DNA of 64,000 nt from Candidatus Peregrinibacteria bacterium GW2011_GWA2_33_10 (GCA_000989565.1 LBOO01000010.1:24819-88818); one strand, 5' to 3'; positions 47,932 to 57,916 are shown, counted from the stretch's first letter. Notes: generated from the letters alone by a model not told the origin. A program made the numbers and translations.

Positions 47932-49611
47932 ATGACAGTTTCACAATCACCGGAAAGACAAAAGTTAGAAGTTGAGAACGCAAATTTAAAACAATCTTTA
48001 CCTGAGGTTTCAACAATGCCTCCTTTAGAATCAAAACAAGCACTGGATGCAGCAAAAATAGCTGAAGAAGAAAGTAGAATAAAAGAAGGTGATCCGGATA
48101 AAATTTTAATTGACGAACCTAGCTCGAAAAATTCTTCAAATAAAAGCATAACTGAGAGCGCAGAACCGAAACCTAATGTAAACGTAGAATCAGGAAATAA
48201 TTCTACTTTAAAGCCTAGACAATTTAAGGATGAAGGCGCGCAAAAAATATATGATAATATTTTAAGAGCTGAAGCATTGCACGGAAAAGCCAAAAGCAGG
48301 ATTGAGAAAGAGTTGCAGTTAAAAGTTGATGCAGCGAAAGATGAGGCAAGTAAAAAAAAGGAATTGGGAACCATTAATAATCATGTAGATAATTTTTTTG
48401 GTTTAATTGATAGTTATTCAAGGCTGGATATTTATATCGGTTTTATTTCCGATGAAAATAAGAAAAATTTTGTTATGTCCGGTATCAAAAGTTATTTTGA
48501 ATTTAATGATAAGGGAATAAGTGAATTTGCAGTGGGTGATACTATGGATTTAAAAACTTATTTGGATAAAAGCTCAAAAGCACTTGATGAGGCATATGAA
48601 AAAGCAAAATCAAATCTCAGCGGATTGAATCAATATTTGGCTACTGCATCAGTTTTTTTAAAACCACACGCGCCGATCGTAAGTATGATTTTAACATGGT
48701 TAGGCAGCGGGGCAAGAGATTGGTTTAATTCATTACTTCCTTCGTTTTTTAAGGAAGACTCAAAAGAAGCAAAAAGCACTGAAGAAAAAATTAAATCAGT
48801 TGAAGCTGAAATCGCTAAAGTAAAAGATCAAAGCAAAAAGCAAACATTTGAAGGAACAATTAAAACTCTTAAAGAGACACTTAAGACCGATGCTAAAAAA
48901 GCAGGTGAGGCTTTGACTACTTTGGAAACCGATGTTAAAACGCAATTAGAGAAAGAAGGTAAGGAAGCTGAGTATAAAACTAAGTTTGAGAGTGTGAAAA
49001 AATTAAATGAGGATGAAAGCATGAAAGATCTTAAAGGAAAAATTGAAAAGAAGTTGGGAGAGAATAAAATTCAAGAAAAATTAAATGAATCGGAAGCTCT
49101 TAAAGGCCAAAATATTGATGAGGCTATTAAAGTATTAAATTCCGTACTAGTCATTAAGTCTCAAATTGAAGCTGAACAAAAGGGAAAAGCAGGTGTGACT
49201 GAAAATCAGGTTCTGCTTAAAGAGGCAAATGTTTTTATGGAGAAAGTTTTAAGTTCCTGCACGCAAGAGCAACATAAAAAAATACTAAATTTAAATAGCA
49301 CTGTTTTTCTTAATATGTCAGAAAAAGATATGAGAGAAAAAATTGGCGATAGAATTATTGTTTCAGATAAAGAACAGATACTTGCATTACAAAAATACAT
49401 GAAAAATTTTCTGCAAATTCCTAAATTTAAAAAATATAATATAGATCGAAGTTTAGAAGAAGTTATTGCAACTATGATAGAAAATACTAATGATTTCACA
49501 GAGTTTGTGGCATATTTAGATAAGAACGCAAAATCTGAGGATAAATTAAATTTTGCTGAATGGAATTTGTACCAAAAGTCTAAGGAAAAAACTGAAACTC
49601 CTAAAAAATAA
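47932..49611 (+). CDS. Long helical/coiled-coil protein, unknown
   Basis: 559 residues, charged and rich in Lys/Glu/Ser. One weakly hydrophobic segment near 225-260 (YLATASVFLKPHAPIVSMIL, then TWLGSGARDWF) may form an amphipathic or membrane-touching helix. The remainder is coiled-coil (KSVEAEIAKVKDQSKKQTFE, TLETDVKTQLEKEGKEAEYK). No enzyme motif. The position between two small unknown genes suggests one unit, but function is not deducible. Confidence 0.6.
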   Translation: MTVSQSPERQKLEVENANLKQSLPEVSTMPPLESKQALDAAKIAEEESRIKEGDPDKILIDEPSSKNSSNKSITESAEPKPNVNVESGNNSTLKPRQFKDEGAQKIYDNILRAEALHGKAKSRIEKELQLKVDAAKDEASKKKELGTINNHVDNFFGLIDSYSRLDIYIGFISDENKKNFVMSGIKSYFEFNDKGISEFAVGDTMDLKTYLDKSSKALDEAYEKAKSNLSGLNQYLATASVFLKPHAPIVSMILTWLGSGARDWFNSLLPSFFKEDSKEAKSTEEKIKSVEAEIAKVKDQSKKQTFEGTIKTLKETLKTDAKKAGEALTTLETDVKTQLEKEGKEAEYKTKFESVKKLNEDESMKDLKGKIEKKLGENKIQEKLNESEALKGQNIDEAIKVLNSVLVIKSQIEAEQKGKAGVTENQVLLKEANVFMEKVLSSCTQEQHKKILNLNSTVFLNMSEKDMREKIGDRIIVSDKEQILALQKYMKNFLQIPKFKKYNIDRSLEEVIATMIENTNDFTEFVAYLDKNAKSEDKLNFAEWNLYQKSKEKTETPKK

Positions 49612-49614
49612 ATT

Positions 49615-49643
49615 TTGATTTTTTTAATTTTTTATACTATACT
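49615..49643 (+). promoter_or_regulatory. Promoter of the 49668 gene
   Basis: TTGATT (49615-49620), 17 bp and TATACT (49638-49643). The transcript would begin near 49650, which supports the ATG at 49668 over the upstream TTG at 49647 as the start. Confidence 0.5.
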
Positions 49644-49667
49644 TATTTGATCCTGATAATAAAAAAA

Positions 49668-50120
49668 ATGACTAATACAAATCCACAAACAGTAAATACA
49701 GGCACGGCGCAAACTGCCGCCGTCAATCAAAATTCTCCGACAACCGATGATCCAAGATTATCCAAATTTAAAATTACGGCTGATGTTAAAGCAAAATTCG
49801 GGGATTTAATTGAGTTGATTTTGGGCACTGAATCTATGAATGATGATGAAAGGCAATATTGGTTTAATATTTTGCCCATCATGACTCCTGATCAGATTGA
49901 GAAATTAAAGAAAATTTTGATTCATGAGAAAGAGCAATTATCCGAGCTTGATAAAAAATATGCTGAAGAATTGAGTTCTATAAACTCAAATCATGCTTCG
50001 GAATGGGATGCTTTTAAAGCCAAAGAAAAACGCGATCAGATAAAAAAAATGGAACACGCCGATGAGGAGGATGAAAAAAACGCGCAAGAACAACTATTAA
50101 ACAGGCTGGACGAGATTTAG
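49668..50120 (+). CDS. Paralogue of the 38628 protein (helical C-terminal domain)
   Basis: 150 residues from the ATG at 49668. A Thr/Asn/Gln-rich start (NPQTVNTGTAQTAAVNQ) is followed by the helical domain LILGTESMNDDERQYWFNIL, TPDQIEKLKKILIHEKEQLS and a coiled C-terminus with NHASEWDAFKAKEK. The blocks match those of the protein at 38628-39272 in order and spacing, though that copy has a longer Pro-rich N-terminus. Function unknown. Confidence 0.65.
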   Translation: MTNTNPQTVNTGTAQTAAVNQNSPTTDDPRLSKFKITADVKAKFGDLIELILGTESMNDDERQYWFNILPIMTPDQIEKLKKILIHEKEQLSELDKKYAEELSSINSNHASEWDAFKAKEKRDQIKKMEHADEEDEKNAQEQLLNRLDEI

Positions 50121-50134
50121 GAGAGCAGCATACT

Positions 50135-50434
50135 TTAATTCACTAATTTTGCTGTGATTACCAATCGGCGTAGATTTGTTCCTACGGGAGTGCAGGTTAT
50201 TACCGTTAGGATGTTTTCGCCGGCTTTTGGGTGCATTACTTGGATATCTTCGGGGTTTACGACTTTTATGTCCTCTACTTCATAAAAGTATTTTTTTTGT
50301 TGGTAATAAATATAAATCTCATCTCCTAAAATTATTTCGTGAAGGCGGGCAAAAACATCTTTATATTTGCCATCGTCCCATGCGTAATATGAACTATGGC
50401 CTGTTACAACCGTATTTCCTTTTTTCCCGGGCAT
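50135..50434 (-). pseudogene. Sortase, C-terminal catalytic part
   Basis: 99 codons that hold the catalytic core of a class D/E-like sortase: GNTVVTGHSSYYAWDDGKYK (catalytic His in TGHSS) and ILTVITCTPVGTNLRRLVIT (catalytic Cys in TC, Arg a few residues on). Sortases join surface proteins to the wall. The N-terminal membrane part is in another frame at 50404-50775, and about 35 residues between the two (the normal strand segment before the GNT..TGH motif) are missing. The gene is broken, not merely frameshifted. Confidence 0.75.
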
Positions 50435-50775
50435 GGCCGAACTTGGGGTATTATTATGCGGTTATCAGGAGGGATGACTTCCAATGAATCCATTTCAGGA
50501 TAATCAGTTTTCAACTTGCCGGAATCTTTAACCACATCAAGCGGGAGGGGTTCATCTTTAACTTTAACTTTTTCTTTTGTGAATACTTGTTCGTCTTTTG
50601 TTCCCAATATTGTTTTTATTTTTGATTTTCCAATTTCAGAAAAAGCCTGAATATTGGCAATAATAAATAATATCGCAAAAATTATGATGCTTAGAATCGC
50701 AGTTTTAAAAAAATATTTAAGTTTTTTTCTAGCTTTCTCAGCTTTAGAATGAATGAGTTCTGAAAATTTTATCAT
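50404..50775 (-). pseudogene. Sortase, N-terminal membrane part
   Basis: 123 codons from the ATG at 50775 (an in-frame start at 50835 adds an unlikely 20 residues). A basic N-terminus, one membrane segment (TAILSIIIFAILFIIANIQA) and a linker lead to PPDNRIIIPQVR, the sortase entry strand (N-RIIIPKI in relatives). The frame then stops. The catalytic half follows in another frame with about 35 residues lost between, so active sortase is not expected. Confidence 0.75.
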
Positions 50776-50970
50776 AATTTTTTTATTCGCTTTATTATAG
50801 ATTTTAATTTTTTTTAAATCAATAACCGACATCAAAACATAAAGTAGCCTTTCTTGTTAACCTGAAATGATTTACGTCTTATGTCAACCTTTTTTTCCAA
50901 ATTAGATTAAAGATTTTTGGATTTTAGATGTTTTTTCTGTATCATTTTTATATGAATTTATTTCTCAAAT

Positions 50971-53328
50971 ATGATTGATTTACAATTATTGGAAAATAAA
51001 GTTCAAGAGTACCTTTCTCACTTTAACAAAAAAAGATTAACTAAAGCTTTTGAATTCGCCAAGCAGGCGCATTCGGGCCAGAAAAGAAAAACCGGTGAGG
51101 ATTATTTCAATCATCCTTTTAATACCGCGTTAATTTTAACGGAAATCCATGCTGACGAAGACACTTTAATCGCGGCTTTATTGCATGATGTTCCTGAAGA
51201 TACCACATACAGTTTAAATGATATTGAGAAGCTTTTCAGTAAAGATATCGCTTATTTGGTCAGAGGTATCACAAAACTTTCCAAAGTTTATTACCGTCAT
51301 GATATGCATGAACGGCAAATTGAATCTTTAAAAAAATTATTGATTCACAGCGCCAAAGATGTACGCGTAATATTAATAAAATTAGCTGATAGACTGGATA
51401 ATATGCGAACTTTGTATGCGCACGAAAATGTTAACAAACGGATAAGAATAGCCAGAGAAACACTGGAAATCTACGCGCCGATCGCGAATTTGTTTGGTTT
51501 ATATGAGTTTAAAAGGGAGATGGAGGATTTGTGTTTTGAATATTTATTTAATTCCAAATATTTGAGCTTGAAAAGCGCGCTTGAAGATAAGCAGGAGTTC
51601 TTTCACCAAATATTGAATAGCAGCATTCAAAAGTTAGAAAAATTTTTAAATGGCAGAAATATAAAATTTTCTATTGAAGGTCGTATAAAAAATTTATACA
51701 GCATATTCAAAAAAATGGAGGAGAAAAATAAATCTTTGATGGATATCGAAGATTTAGTCGCTTTAAGAATAATAGTGGAAACGCCGGAAGATTGTTATCG
51801 AACTTTAGGTCTTATACATGAAATTTTCAAACCTAAAACCACAAGATTTAAAGACTATATCGCGGTACCAAAACCAAACGGGTATCAGAGTTTGCATACT
51901 GTTGTTTTCAGCGCAAACGGTATTCCCATAGAACTGCAAATCAGAACACAAAAGATGAATATTGAAGCAACCTATGGTTTTGCTTCTCATTATTTTTATG
52001 AAGAAAAAGTTCTTCAAGATAAAAGTCCGATGAGCCGGAGTAAATTTCAGGAAAAAAATTGGGCTAAAAAGATATTGCTTTTACAAAGAGAAATGAAGGA
52101 CAATCGCGATTTTATGAAAAATCTACAGAGTGATATTTTTCAGGATAGAATTTTTGTATTTACACCAAAAGGCGATGTGATTGACTTGCCTTTAGGCGCT
52201 TGCTGTATTGATTTTGCTTATGCGATTCATACGGATATTGGAAACAGCTCTGAAGAAGCATTAATAAATAATAAAAAAGTAGCTTTAAATCAAATTCTGG
52301 AAAATGGGGATGTAATCAGAATAATTACAAATAAAGAAAATGCCGGTCCTCAAAGAGAATGGCTTACTTTCGCAAAAACTCAACTCGCGCGAAATAAGAT
52401 CAAAGATAAATTAAGACAAGAATCTACGGAAAAAAAGAAAAAATTGGGAATAAAATTTTTGGAGAAAGAATTGAAAAAAACAGGTAAGAATCTTTATGAA
52501 ATCTTAAATAACCGCCATATTAAAATTTTGCTGGCGGAGTTAAATTTTGAAACTTTCGATGATTTATTGGCCGCTGTCGGCGAAGGAAACTTAGAGCCTC
52601 AAGTTATTTTGGATAAAATATATTCTCAAAAATTTCATTCCTATGAAGAAATTCTAGGTTCAGCTTTAAAGAAAGACACACGGGGCCGATATAAGGTGGA
52701 ATTAAAGATTTTTTGCAAGGATCGAATCGGTCTTTTAAAATCTTTATTGGTTCCAATCGAAGACATGGGGATAAACATACTTAATTTAAATCTAAAACTT
52801 AATTTAAGTAGCCATAGTGTAATCTGCAATGTGTCAATTATGATCAAAGATTTTGATCAATTAAGCAAGGTTTACGAATCAATCGAACAAATTCCGGAGG
52901 TTATGAGTATTGAAAGACTAGTGCCTAAAAGAATTTTCTGGGTGATGGGAATCGGAACTTTATTTGTGATATTCTGGTCGATTCTTCCTTATGGAATCGC
53001 TAAAATATTTTCTCAACAGCAAAGATTTGATCTTATTTTTTGGTTTTTTTCAATTTTCGGTATTTTAATGATTTTTTTATCAATATTTTATTTATATCAA
53101 TTGTGCCGTATTTATTTCGCAGATCTCGTATACACAAAATTTCGAAAATATTTTATTCCTTTACTCACGCTCATCGCATCAATTATTTTAGTCGTAGAAT
53201 TAAAATTTCTTAACTTGCCTGATTTTTTTGCTTCATTGTATGGATTGATCAATTTTCTTTTTACAATGGCCGGTATTCATTTTTTAGGCAGAAGAATCGA
53301 AATTTTTGATAAATTGATTGAAAAATAG
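50971..53328 (+). CDS. rel: Rel/SpoT (p)ppGpp synthetase-hydrolase with membrane tail
   Basis: 785 residues. The HD hydrolase domain has FNHPFNTALI and ALLHDVPEDT (His48, His72/Asp73). The synthetase domain carries GRIKNLYSIFKKM, DYIAVPKPNGYQSLHTVV and ELQIRTQKMNIEATYGFASH. The TGS domain (RIFVFTPKGDVIDLPLGACC) follows, then an ACT domain (about 570-650: KIFCKDRIGLLKSLLVPIED). The last 130 residues form four hydrophobic, likely membrane-spanning helices, absent from usual Rel proteins. The catalytic residues of both activities look present. Tail function is unknown, perhaps envelope-stress input. Confidence 0.9.
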   Translation: MIDLQLLENKVQEYLSHFNKKRLTKAFEFAKQAHSGQKRKTGEDYFNHPFNTALILTEIHADEDTLIAALLHDVPEDTTYSLNDIEKLFSKDIAYLVRGITKLSKVYYRHDMHERQIESLKKLLIHSAKDVRVILIKLADRLDNMRTLYAHENVNKRIRIARETLEIYAPIANLFGLYEFKREMEDLCFEYLFNSKYLSLKSALEDKQEFFHQILNSSIQKLEKFLNGRNIKFSIEGRIKNLYSIFKKMEEKNKSLMDIEDLVALRIIVETPEDCYRTLGLIHEIFKPKTTRFKDYIAVPKPNGYQSLHTVVFSANGIPIELQIRTQKMNIEATYGFASHYFYEEKVLQDKSPMSRSKFQEKNWAKKILLLQREMKDNRDFMKNLQSDIFQDRIFVFTPKGDVIDLPLGACCIDFAYAIHTDIGNSSEEALINNKKVALNQILENGDVIRIITNKENAGPQREWLTFAKTQLARNKIKDKLRQESTEKKKKLGIKFLEKELKKTGKNLYEILNNRHIKILLAELNFETFDDLLAAVGEGNLEPQVILDKIYSQKFHSYEEILGSALKKDTRGRYKVELKIFCKDRIGLLKSLLVPIEDMGINILNLNLKLNLSSHSVICNVSIMIKDFDQLSKVYESIEQIPEVMSIERLVPKRIFWVMGIGTLFVIFWSILPYGIAKIFSQQQRFDLIFWFFSIFGILMIFLSIFYLYQLCRIYFADLVYTKFRKYFIPLLTLIASIILVVELKFLNLPDFFASLYGLINFLFTMAGIHFLGRRIEIFDKLIEK

Positions 53329-53329
53329 T

Positions 53330-55456
53330 CTATATATATTTCAGAGCGTCATTTATATCCAATTTATTGAGCATTAATGCTTTATTGATGAGGGCACCTT
53401 TGCATCCGATCTTTTTTAAAGTTTGTAAATGTTTAATTTCTGAAATGCCACCGGCGTGGAATACATTTATATTTTTGAAAAAACTGATTACTCTGTCTGT
53501 TTCGTCAAAATGAGGCAGTAAGGTGCCTTCCGTATCCAGATCTTTAATAATAATATTTTTTATACCAAAAGATACTATTTTTTCAGCGTAACGCAGAACC
53601 TCTATTTCTTGCGTTTTATCATTCTCCTGTAGTTTTACATATCTACCGCGGCTTAATAAACCGAAAATTATTTTTTCATATCCAAAAACATTAATTGCCT
53701 GTTTTATGATTAATTCCGCTCTTTTACCTAAAATAACTTTATCAATTCCAATATTTATTAAATTTTCGATTTGATCGAAAGAATTGATCCCTCCGCCATA
53801 AATTATAGGGACATTGGTATTTAGAACTATTGATTTAACTATTGATAAATTCTCCCCTTCTCCATTATGAGCATCCAGATCAATTATTTCCAAAATATTG
53901 GCGCCTCTTTGAACCAAATTAATGGCTTTTTTAACGGGTTTTTGATAAAAAACCTCTTTTTGCTCATTCTCGTAACCTTTGTATAGGGAGACGATTTTGC
54001 CTTTCTGAAGCTGCAGGGAAGGAATAAGGAGCATGAGGAAGGAGTAAGTTACCGCATTGTCGTTTTCACTTTCAAAATCGTAAGTTACACAATATGGTGT
54101 GCCTATTTCATCTTGGCGGCGGTATCTTTTGCCTATTGAACCGCTTAAGTCGTATTCGGCTGTAAAATATTCTTTTAATTGTTTGTAAACTGAATATGAT
54201 TTTTCCTGCAACTTATTTGATAATGGCAAAATCGCCACTTTTATCGGAGCAATGCTTTTATTAAAACGCATTACAACCCTTTCCTCACTTTCAACTTTTT
54301 CTTCGTGATAAGCATTTATTAAAAACGTTAACACCGTGCGATCCAAACCAAAAGACGGTTCTATGACATGTGGCAGGAATTTTTTATTGGTTTGCGGATC
54401 CAAATACTGTAAATCTTCACCGGAGAATTTTTGATGCTGTGAGAGGTCAAAATCTCCGCGATACGCAATTCCCTGTAATTCACCCCATCCAAAAGGAAAT
54501 TTATATTCAATATCTTTGGTCATTGATGAATAATGTGATAATTCTTCTTTGGTATGTTCTCTGAAATGGAGATTTTCTTTTTTTATACCTAAATCTGTGA
54601 ACCAATTCATGGATATTTGACACCATGTTTCAAAAATTTCTTTTTCTGAACCGGGTTCAATAAAATATTCTATTTCCATTTGTTCAAATTCGCGGGTTCT
54701 AAACGTAAAATTGCCGGGAGTGATTTCGTTGCGGAAAGATTTTCCGATTTGAGCGATTCCGAATGGTAATTTTTTGCGGCTTGTAGTCTGGACATTTTTA
54801 AAATTTACAAAAATTCCCTGAGCAGTTTCAGGTCTGAGAAATATGGCTGCTGCTTGCTCTTCAATCACGCCCTGAAATGTTTTGAACATCAAATTAAATG
54901 AACGCGGTTTCGTGAATTCATGAGAACCGCATGATGGACATGTTATATCAAGAAATTGTAAAAGCGGAGTTAATGCTTCCATTAAAAATTTTCCCTGGTC
55001 TTTTTCCAGTAATGGCATTAATTCCAAGGCTTGTTCACGGCTAAAAGCATTATTATCTTTGGAAATATCTTTTTCTTCGGAATCAATCCATTCTTCAATG
55101 TGTTTTTTGGCCAATTCCGGATAAACTTCATTTGATTTTTCTTCAATTAATTTATCGCCTCGAAAACGTGTTTTACATTTTTTACAATCAACCAATGGAT
55201 CGCTAAATGATGTTACGTGGCCGGAAGCTTCCCAAACTTTGGGATTCATTAAAATCGCGCTATCCAATCCCACCATATCTTCTCTTTGCATTACAAATGT
55301 TTTCCACCAATTATCTTTAATATTTTTCTTCAATTCGCAGCCATAAGGGCCGTAATCCCAAGTATTCGCCAATCCGCCATAAATTTCAGAACCGGGAAAT
55401 ATAAATCCCCTTCTTTTACATAAAGAAACTATTTTATCCATTGTTACTTCTGCCAT
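53330..55456 (-). CDS. glyS/hisA-like: Glycyl-tRNA synthetase fused to HisA-like barrel
   Basis: 708 residues. Residues 1-473 are an alpha2-type Gly[22 protein letters not shown], class II motif 2 [20 protein letters not shown], motif 3 [12 protein letters not shown], and the anticodon domain to [20 protein letters not shown] and DNAVTYS. The usual last about 20-30 GlyRS residues (DRDTMEQ...) are absent. From Met475 a HisA-like half-barrel repeat protein begins: [66 protein letters not shown] and [12 protein letters not shown]. The first catalytic Asp of HisA appears replaced by Gln (PSLQL for PAIDL), while the second (IIIKDLD) is kept. An internal ATG at 54034 may start separate translation. 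See findings for fusion versus deletion. Confidence 0.85.
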   Translation of the reverse strand: MAEVTMDKIVSLCKRRGFIFPGSEIYGGLANTWDYGPYGCELKKNIKDNWWKTFVMQREDMVGLDSAILMNPKVWEASGHVTSFSDPLVDCKKCKTRFRGDKLIEEKSNEVYPELAKKHIEEWIDSEEKDISKDNNAFSREQALELMPLLEKDQGKFLMEALTPLLQFLDITCPSCGSHEFTKPRSFNLMFKTFQGVIEEQAAAIFLRPETAQGIFVNFKNVQTTSRKKLPFGIAQIGKSFRNEITPGNFTFRTREFEQMEIEYFIEPGSEKEIFETWCQISMNWFTDLGIKKENLHFREHTKEELSHYSSMTKDIEYKFPFGWGELQGIAYRGDFDLSQHQKFSGEDLQYLDPQTNKKFLPHVIEPSFGLDRTVLTFLINAYHEEKVESEERVVMRFNKSIAPIKVAILPLSNKLQEKSYSVYKQLKEYFTAEYDLSGSIGKRYRRQDEIGTPYCVTYDFESENDNAVTYSFLMLLIPSLQLQKGKIVSLYKGYENEQKEVFYQKPVKKAINLVQRGANILEIIDLDAHNGEGENLSIVKSIVLNTNVPIIYGGGINSFDQIENLINIGIDKVILGKRAELIIKQAINVFGYEKIIFGLLSRGRYVKLQENDKTQEIEVLRYAEKIVSFGIKNIIIKDLDTEGTLLPHFDETDRVISFFKNINVFHAGGISEIKHLQTLKKIGCKGALINKALMLNKLDINDALKYI

Positions 55457-55530
55457 AAGAAACGGGTAAATGTATGCTTAAATTCGTTTTTTAAGATATA
55501 GGTTTGCGGGGGCAAATGCAAGGGTCGGGA

Positions 55531-55962
55531 CTATACTATTATAGTTACCGGACCGTCATTAACAAGACTTACCTCCATCATGGCTTGGAATTGTCCTTCT
55601 TCTATTTTCAGGTTTGAAGTTTTGAATTTTTCGACAAATTTTTTATAGATTTCTTCAGCAATGGATGGAGGTGCGGCATCCGTGAAACTTGGGCGGCGGC
55701 CGCGTCCACAATCAGCGTATAATGTGAATTGAGACACTATTAATATTTCTCCTTTTATATCCAAAATCGATTTGTCAAATTTGCCTGTTTCATCCGGAAA
55801 AATACGGAGATTTAAGATTTTGTCGTAAAAACAATTAATTTCTTTTTCGGAATCATTATTGGATATTCCAACAAATATCAAAAGACCTGTATTTATGGAA
55901 CCAATAATTTTATTTTCGACAGTTACGGATGCTTTTTTTACACGCTGCAATACTGTTTTCAT
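55531..55962 (-). CDS. dtd: D-aminoacyl-tRNA deacylase
   Basis: 143 residues, normal. MKTVLQRVKKASVTVENKII start; catalytic SQFTLYADCGRGRRPSF; C-terminal NDGPVTIIV (Gly-cisPro-type GP motif). It removes D-amino acids wrongly attached to tRNAs. The gene overlaps the DUF3467 gene by 4 bp, and lies behind the GlyRS fusion in the same direction. Confidence 0.95.
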   Translation of the reverse strand: MKTVLQRVKKASVTVENKIIGSINTGLLIFVGISNNDSEKEINCFYDKILNLRIFPDETGKFDKSILDIKGEILIVSQFTLYADCGRGRRPSFTDAAPPSIAEEIYKKFVEKFKTSNLKIEEGQFQAMMEVSLVNDGPVTIIV

Positions 55963-56261
55963 GCTTGTTTTTTTTCTCTTAATTGTGCTTGTTTGTTGCG
56001 GAAATCCAACAACGCGTTTTGAAGAATCCTCATAAAAGATTCAGCTGTGCGATGGTTCATATTAATTCTGCTTACAACTTCTATGGTTGTTGGAGAAATA
56101 TTTGGCAAAATATAACCCATATCTATAATTACTTCATTTTGATTCACGTTAACGGAAACAGCATTGGAATAAACTCCGGATCGTAGATTCTCGGGTACTT
56201 TTATTTGAACCTGCTGTTGCTGTTGTTTTTGAGTTTGATTATTCTGATTTTCTTCAGTCAT
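55959..56261 (-). CDS. DUF3467-family protein
   Basis: 100 residues. A Gln-rich start is followed by VPENLRSGVYSNAVSVNVNQ, EVIIDMGYILP, VVSRINMNHRTAESFMRILQ and a helical end, the pattern of DUF3467. The family has no known biochemical role. The start overlaps dtd by 4 bp (translational coupling). Confidence 0.75.
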   Translation of the reverse strand: MTEENQNNQTQKQQQQQVQIKVPENLRSGVYSNAVSVNVNQNEVIIDMGYILPNISPTTIEVVSRINMNHRTAESFMRILQNALLDFRNKQAQLREKKQA

Positions 56262-56324
56262 ATCAGTTAGTTAATGATTTTTTTAAGATTATTACTTTTT
56301 CGCTTTAAGAGCAAGGAAAAAACC

Positions 56325-57074
56325 TTATAAATCTCCGGCTATGGACCAAAAATGGTCGAAAATTTTTTGAAATATTTGGTTTATATTTTCATTTATTATT
56401 GATATGCCATTTGGACGGTGCTCATTCGTAATAAAGAGAAGATGATCGGAATTACAGTGCATGGAAGCGGAGAAACAGTATTTATGCTCTTCAAGTAATC
56501 TGATTTGGGTAAATTTATTGGAAATTTTAGATCCTAAACCGGCTTCAGAATCCGGAATAATTATTTTATGGCTTATTTCTTTATCTGATGCTTCTTTTAA
56601 AAAATCGAGATATTTGCGGGTTAAATCCTGAGTTTTAGAAATACTCAGCAAGCTATAACATATTTCTTTTGTATTGTTGATGAAATCTTCATAAATATGT
56701 TTGATTTTCTCCTCGCCGCAACAATGAAAAACTTTAGTTCCGCTCATGTGCTTGCCGGAAAAAAGCAGATTCAATTCCGGCATTACTATTTTTAAACGAT
56801 CGATTTTCTTTTTGTGGTCGCTGATTATATCTTCGCGGCAATTTATAAGTAATTCGGGATTTTTAGCAAAAAAACAATGTTTGCCATTAATAAGGGAAAC
56901 AGTCAGTATATTTTTGCTTTCCAATATTTTAGCTGTTTGATAGATGGAAGTTCTGTTTATTCTCGTGTATTCGGACATTTTAGTCGCGCAAATTCCGGGA
57001 TTCACTAAAGCTGTGAGGTAAATTTTTGCTTCATTTTCACTTAAACCGAAATTTTTTAATTCTTGAACAAGCAT
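56325..57074 (-). CDS. TrmB-family transcriptional regulator
   Basis: 249 residues. Winged helix: LVQELKNFGLSENEAKIYLT, ATKMSEYTRINRTSIYQTAK (recognition) and the wing LTVSLINGKHCFFAKNPELL. A linker and effector part contain TKVFHCCGEEKIKHIYEDFI and SHKIIIPDSEAG. It is divergent from the winged-helix response regulator at 57228. An imperfect dyad TTGTTGT-N7-ACAACAA (57079-57099) just upstream of its ATG is a possible operator. Confidence 0.75.
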   Translation of the reverse strand: MLVQELKNFGLSENEAKIYLTALVNPGICATKMSEYTRINRTSIYQTAKILESKNILTVSLINGKHCFFAKNPELLINCREDIISDHKKKIDRLKIVMPELNLLFSGKHMSGTKVFHCCGEEKIKHIYEDFINNTKEICYSLLSISKTQDLTRKYLDFLKEASDKEISHKIIIPDSEAGLGSKISNKFTQIRLLEEHKYCFSASMHCNSDHLLFITNEHRPNGISIINENINQIFQKIFDHFWSIAGDL

Positions 57075-57078
57075 TTTG

Positions 57079-57099
57079 TTGTTGTCAATTAAACAACAA
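57079..57099. promoter_or_regulatory. Candidate operator dyad
   Basis: TTGTTGT (57079-57085), a 7-bp gap and ACAACAA (57093-57099), between the divergent TrmB-like and response-regulator genes. Symmetry alone supports it. Confidence 0.25.
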
Positions 57100-57227
57100 G
57101 ACTTCTATTTATCATGTTTGCTATCTGTAGGCAATATTTCAGGGTCTAATTTTTTTTATTGTCAATATTTTTTTTAAAAATCATTTTTTTTTGTATTTTC
57201 TTATTACTAATTTTTAATTTTATTTTT

Positions 57228-57914
57228 ATGAACGCGCTTTTAATTCACAGTGGTCAATCATTGATCATGAAAAGGCTTTTTAGCGGATTGAAGTATCTTG
57301 ATGTGAATCTTGATTTGATCAACACGGAAAAGGAGGTCGTGCAAAAAATTTATAAACATTCTTATTTGGCCATACTTATAGATATGAGCATGTCTAAAGA
57401 AATATTCATAAATATTTTAAATAATTTAGAAAAATCCCTGATTAATACTCCGATTATCTTTTTTCACCAAAATGAAGATTTATCATTAATGGAAAAGATA
57501 AAAAATCAATTTACGAATGTTTTTTTCCAAAAATTCCCTTTTATGTATCATGATGTTAAAAACTTATTTTATAAAATAAAAAATTTAAAAAACACTTTCC
57601 ACGATGAAAATATGAATTTTCCGGAATTGCTTTTAGATTGCGAAAAAAGAAGAGTCATCAGGTCCGATAAAATTATTAGTCTAAGAAACAAGGAATTCAA
57701 TTTGCTGAAATATTTAATGACGAATTCCGGAAAAACGCTTTCCAGAACGGATATTTTGGATGAAGTTTGGGATCATAACGCAAATTTATTCACCAATACG
57801 ATTGATGTTCATATCAATTCTTTGCGGCGGAAAGTCGATAATGGTTTTGAACATGAACTAATTCGAACGGTGCATGGAGTCGGGTATATGTTTTGGGATG
57901 GGGTGTCGTCATAA
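57228..57914 (+). CDS. OmpR/PhoB-type response regulator with degenerate receiver
   Basis: 228 residues from the ATG at 57228 (an in-frame GTG/TTG-type start at 57159 would add a hydrophobic stretch that I discount). The receiver starts NALLIHSGQS instead of a run ending in Asp-Asp, so the acidic pocket is missing. A candidate phospho-Asp remains in AILIDMSM. The C-terminal winged helix is intact: NKEFNLLKYLMTNSGKTLSR, TIDVHINSLRRKVDNG and IRTVHGVGYMF. It probably binds DNA without standard phosphorylation. No partner kinase gene lies in the window. Confidence 0.8.
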   Translation: MNALLIHSGQSLIMKRLFSGLKYLDVNLDLINTEKEVVQKIYKHSYLAILIDMSMSKEIFINILNNLEKSLINTPIIFFHQNEDLSLMEKIKNQFTNVFFQKFPFMYHDVKNLFYKIKNLKNTFHDENMNFPELLLDCEKRRVIRSDKIISLRNKEFNLLKYLMTNSGKTLSRTDILDEVWDHNANLFTNTIDVHINSLRRKVDNGFEHELIRTVHGVGYMFWDGVSS

Positions 57915-57916
57915 CT

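Noticed and set aside
47919-48374. 151-codon reverse reading frame
   Set aside because: Ser/Phe/Leu-rich antisense of the coiled-coil protein at 47932-49611.
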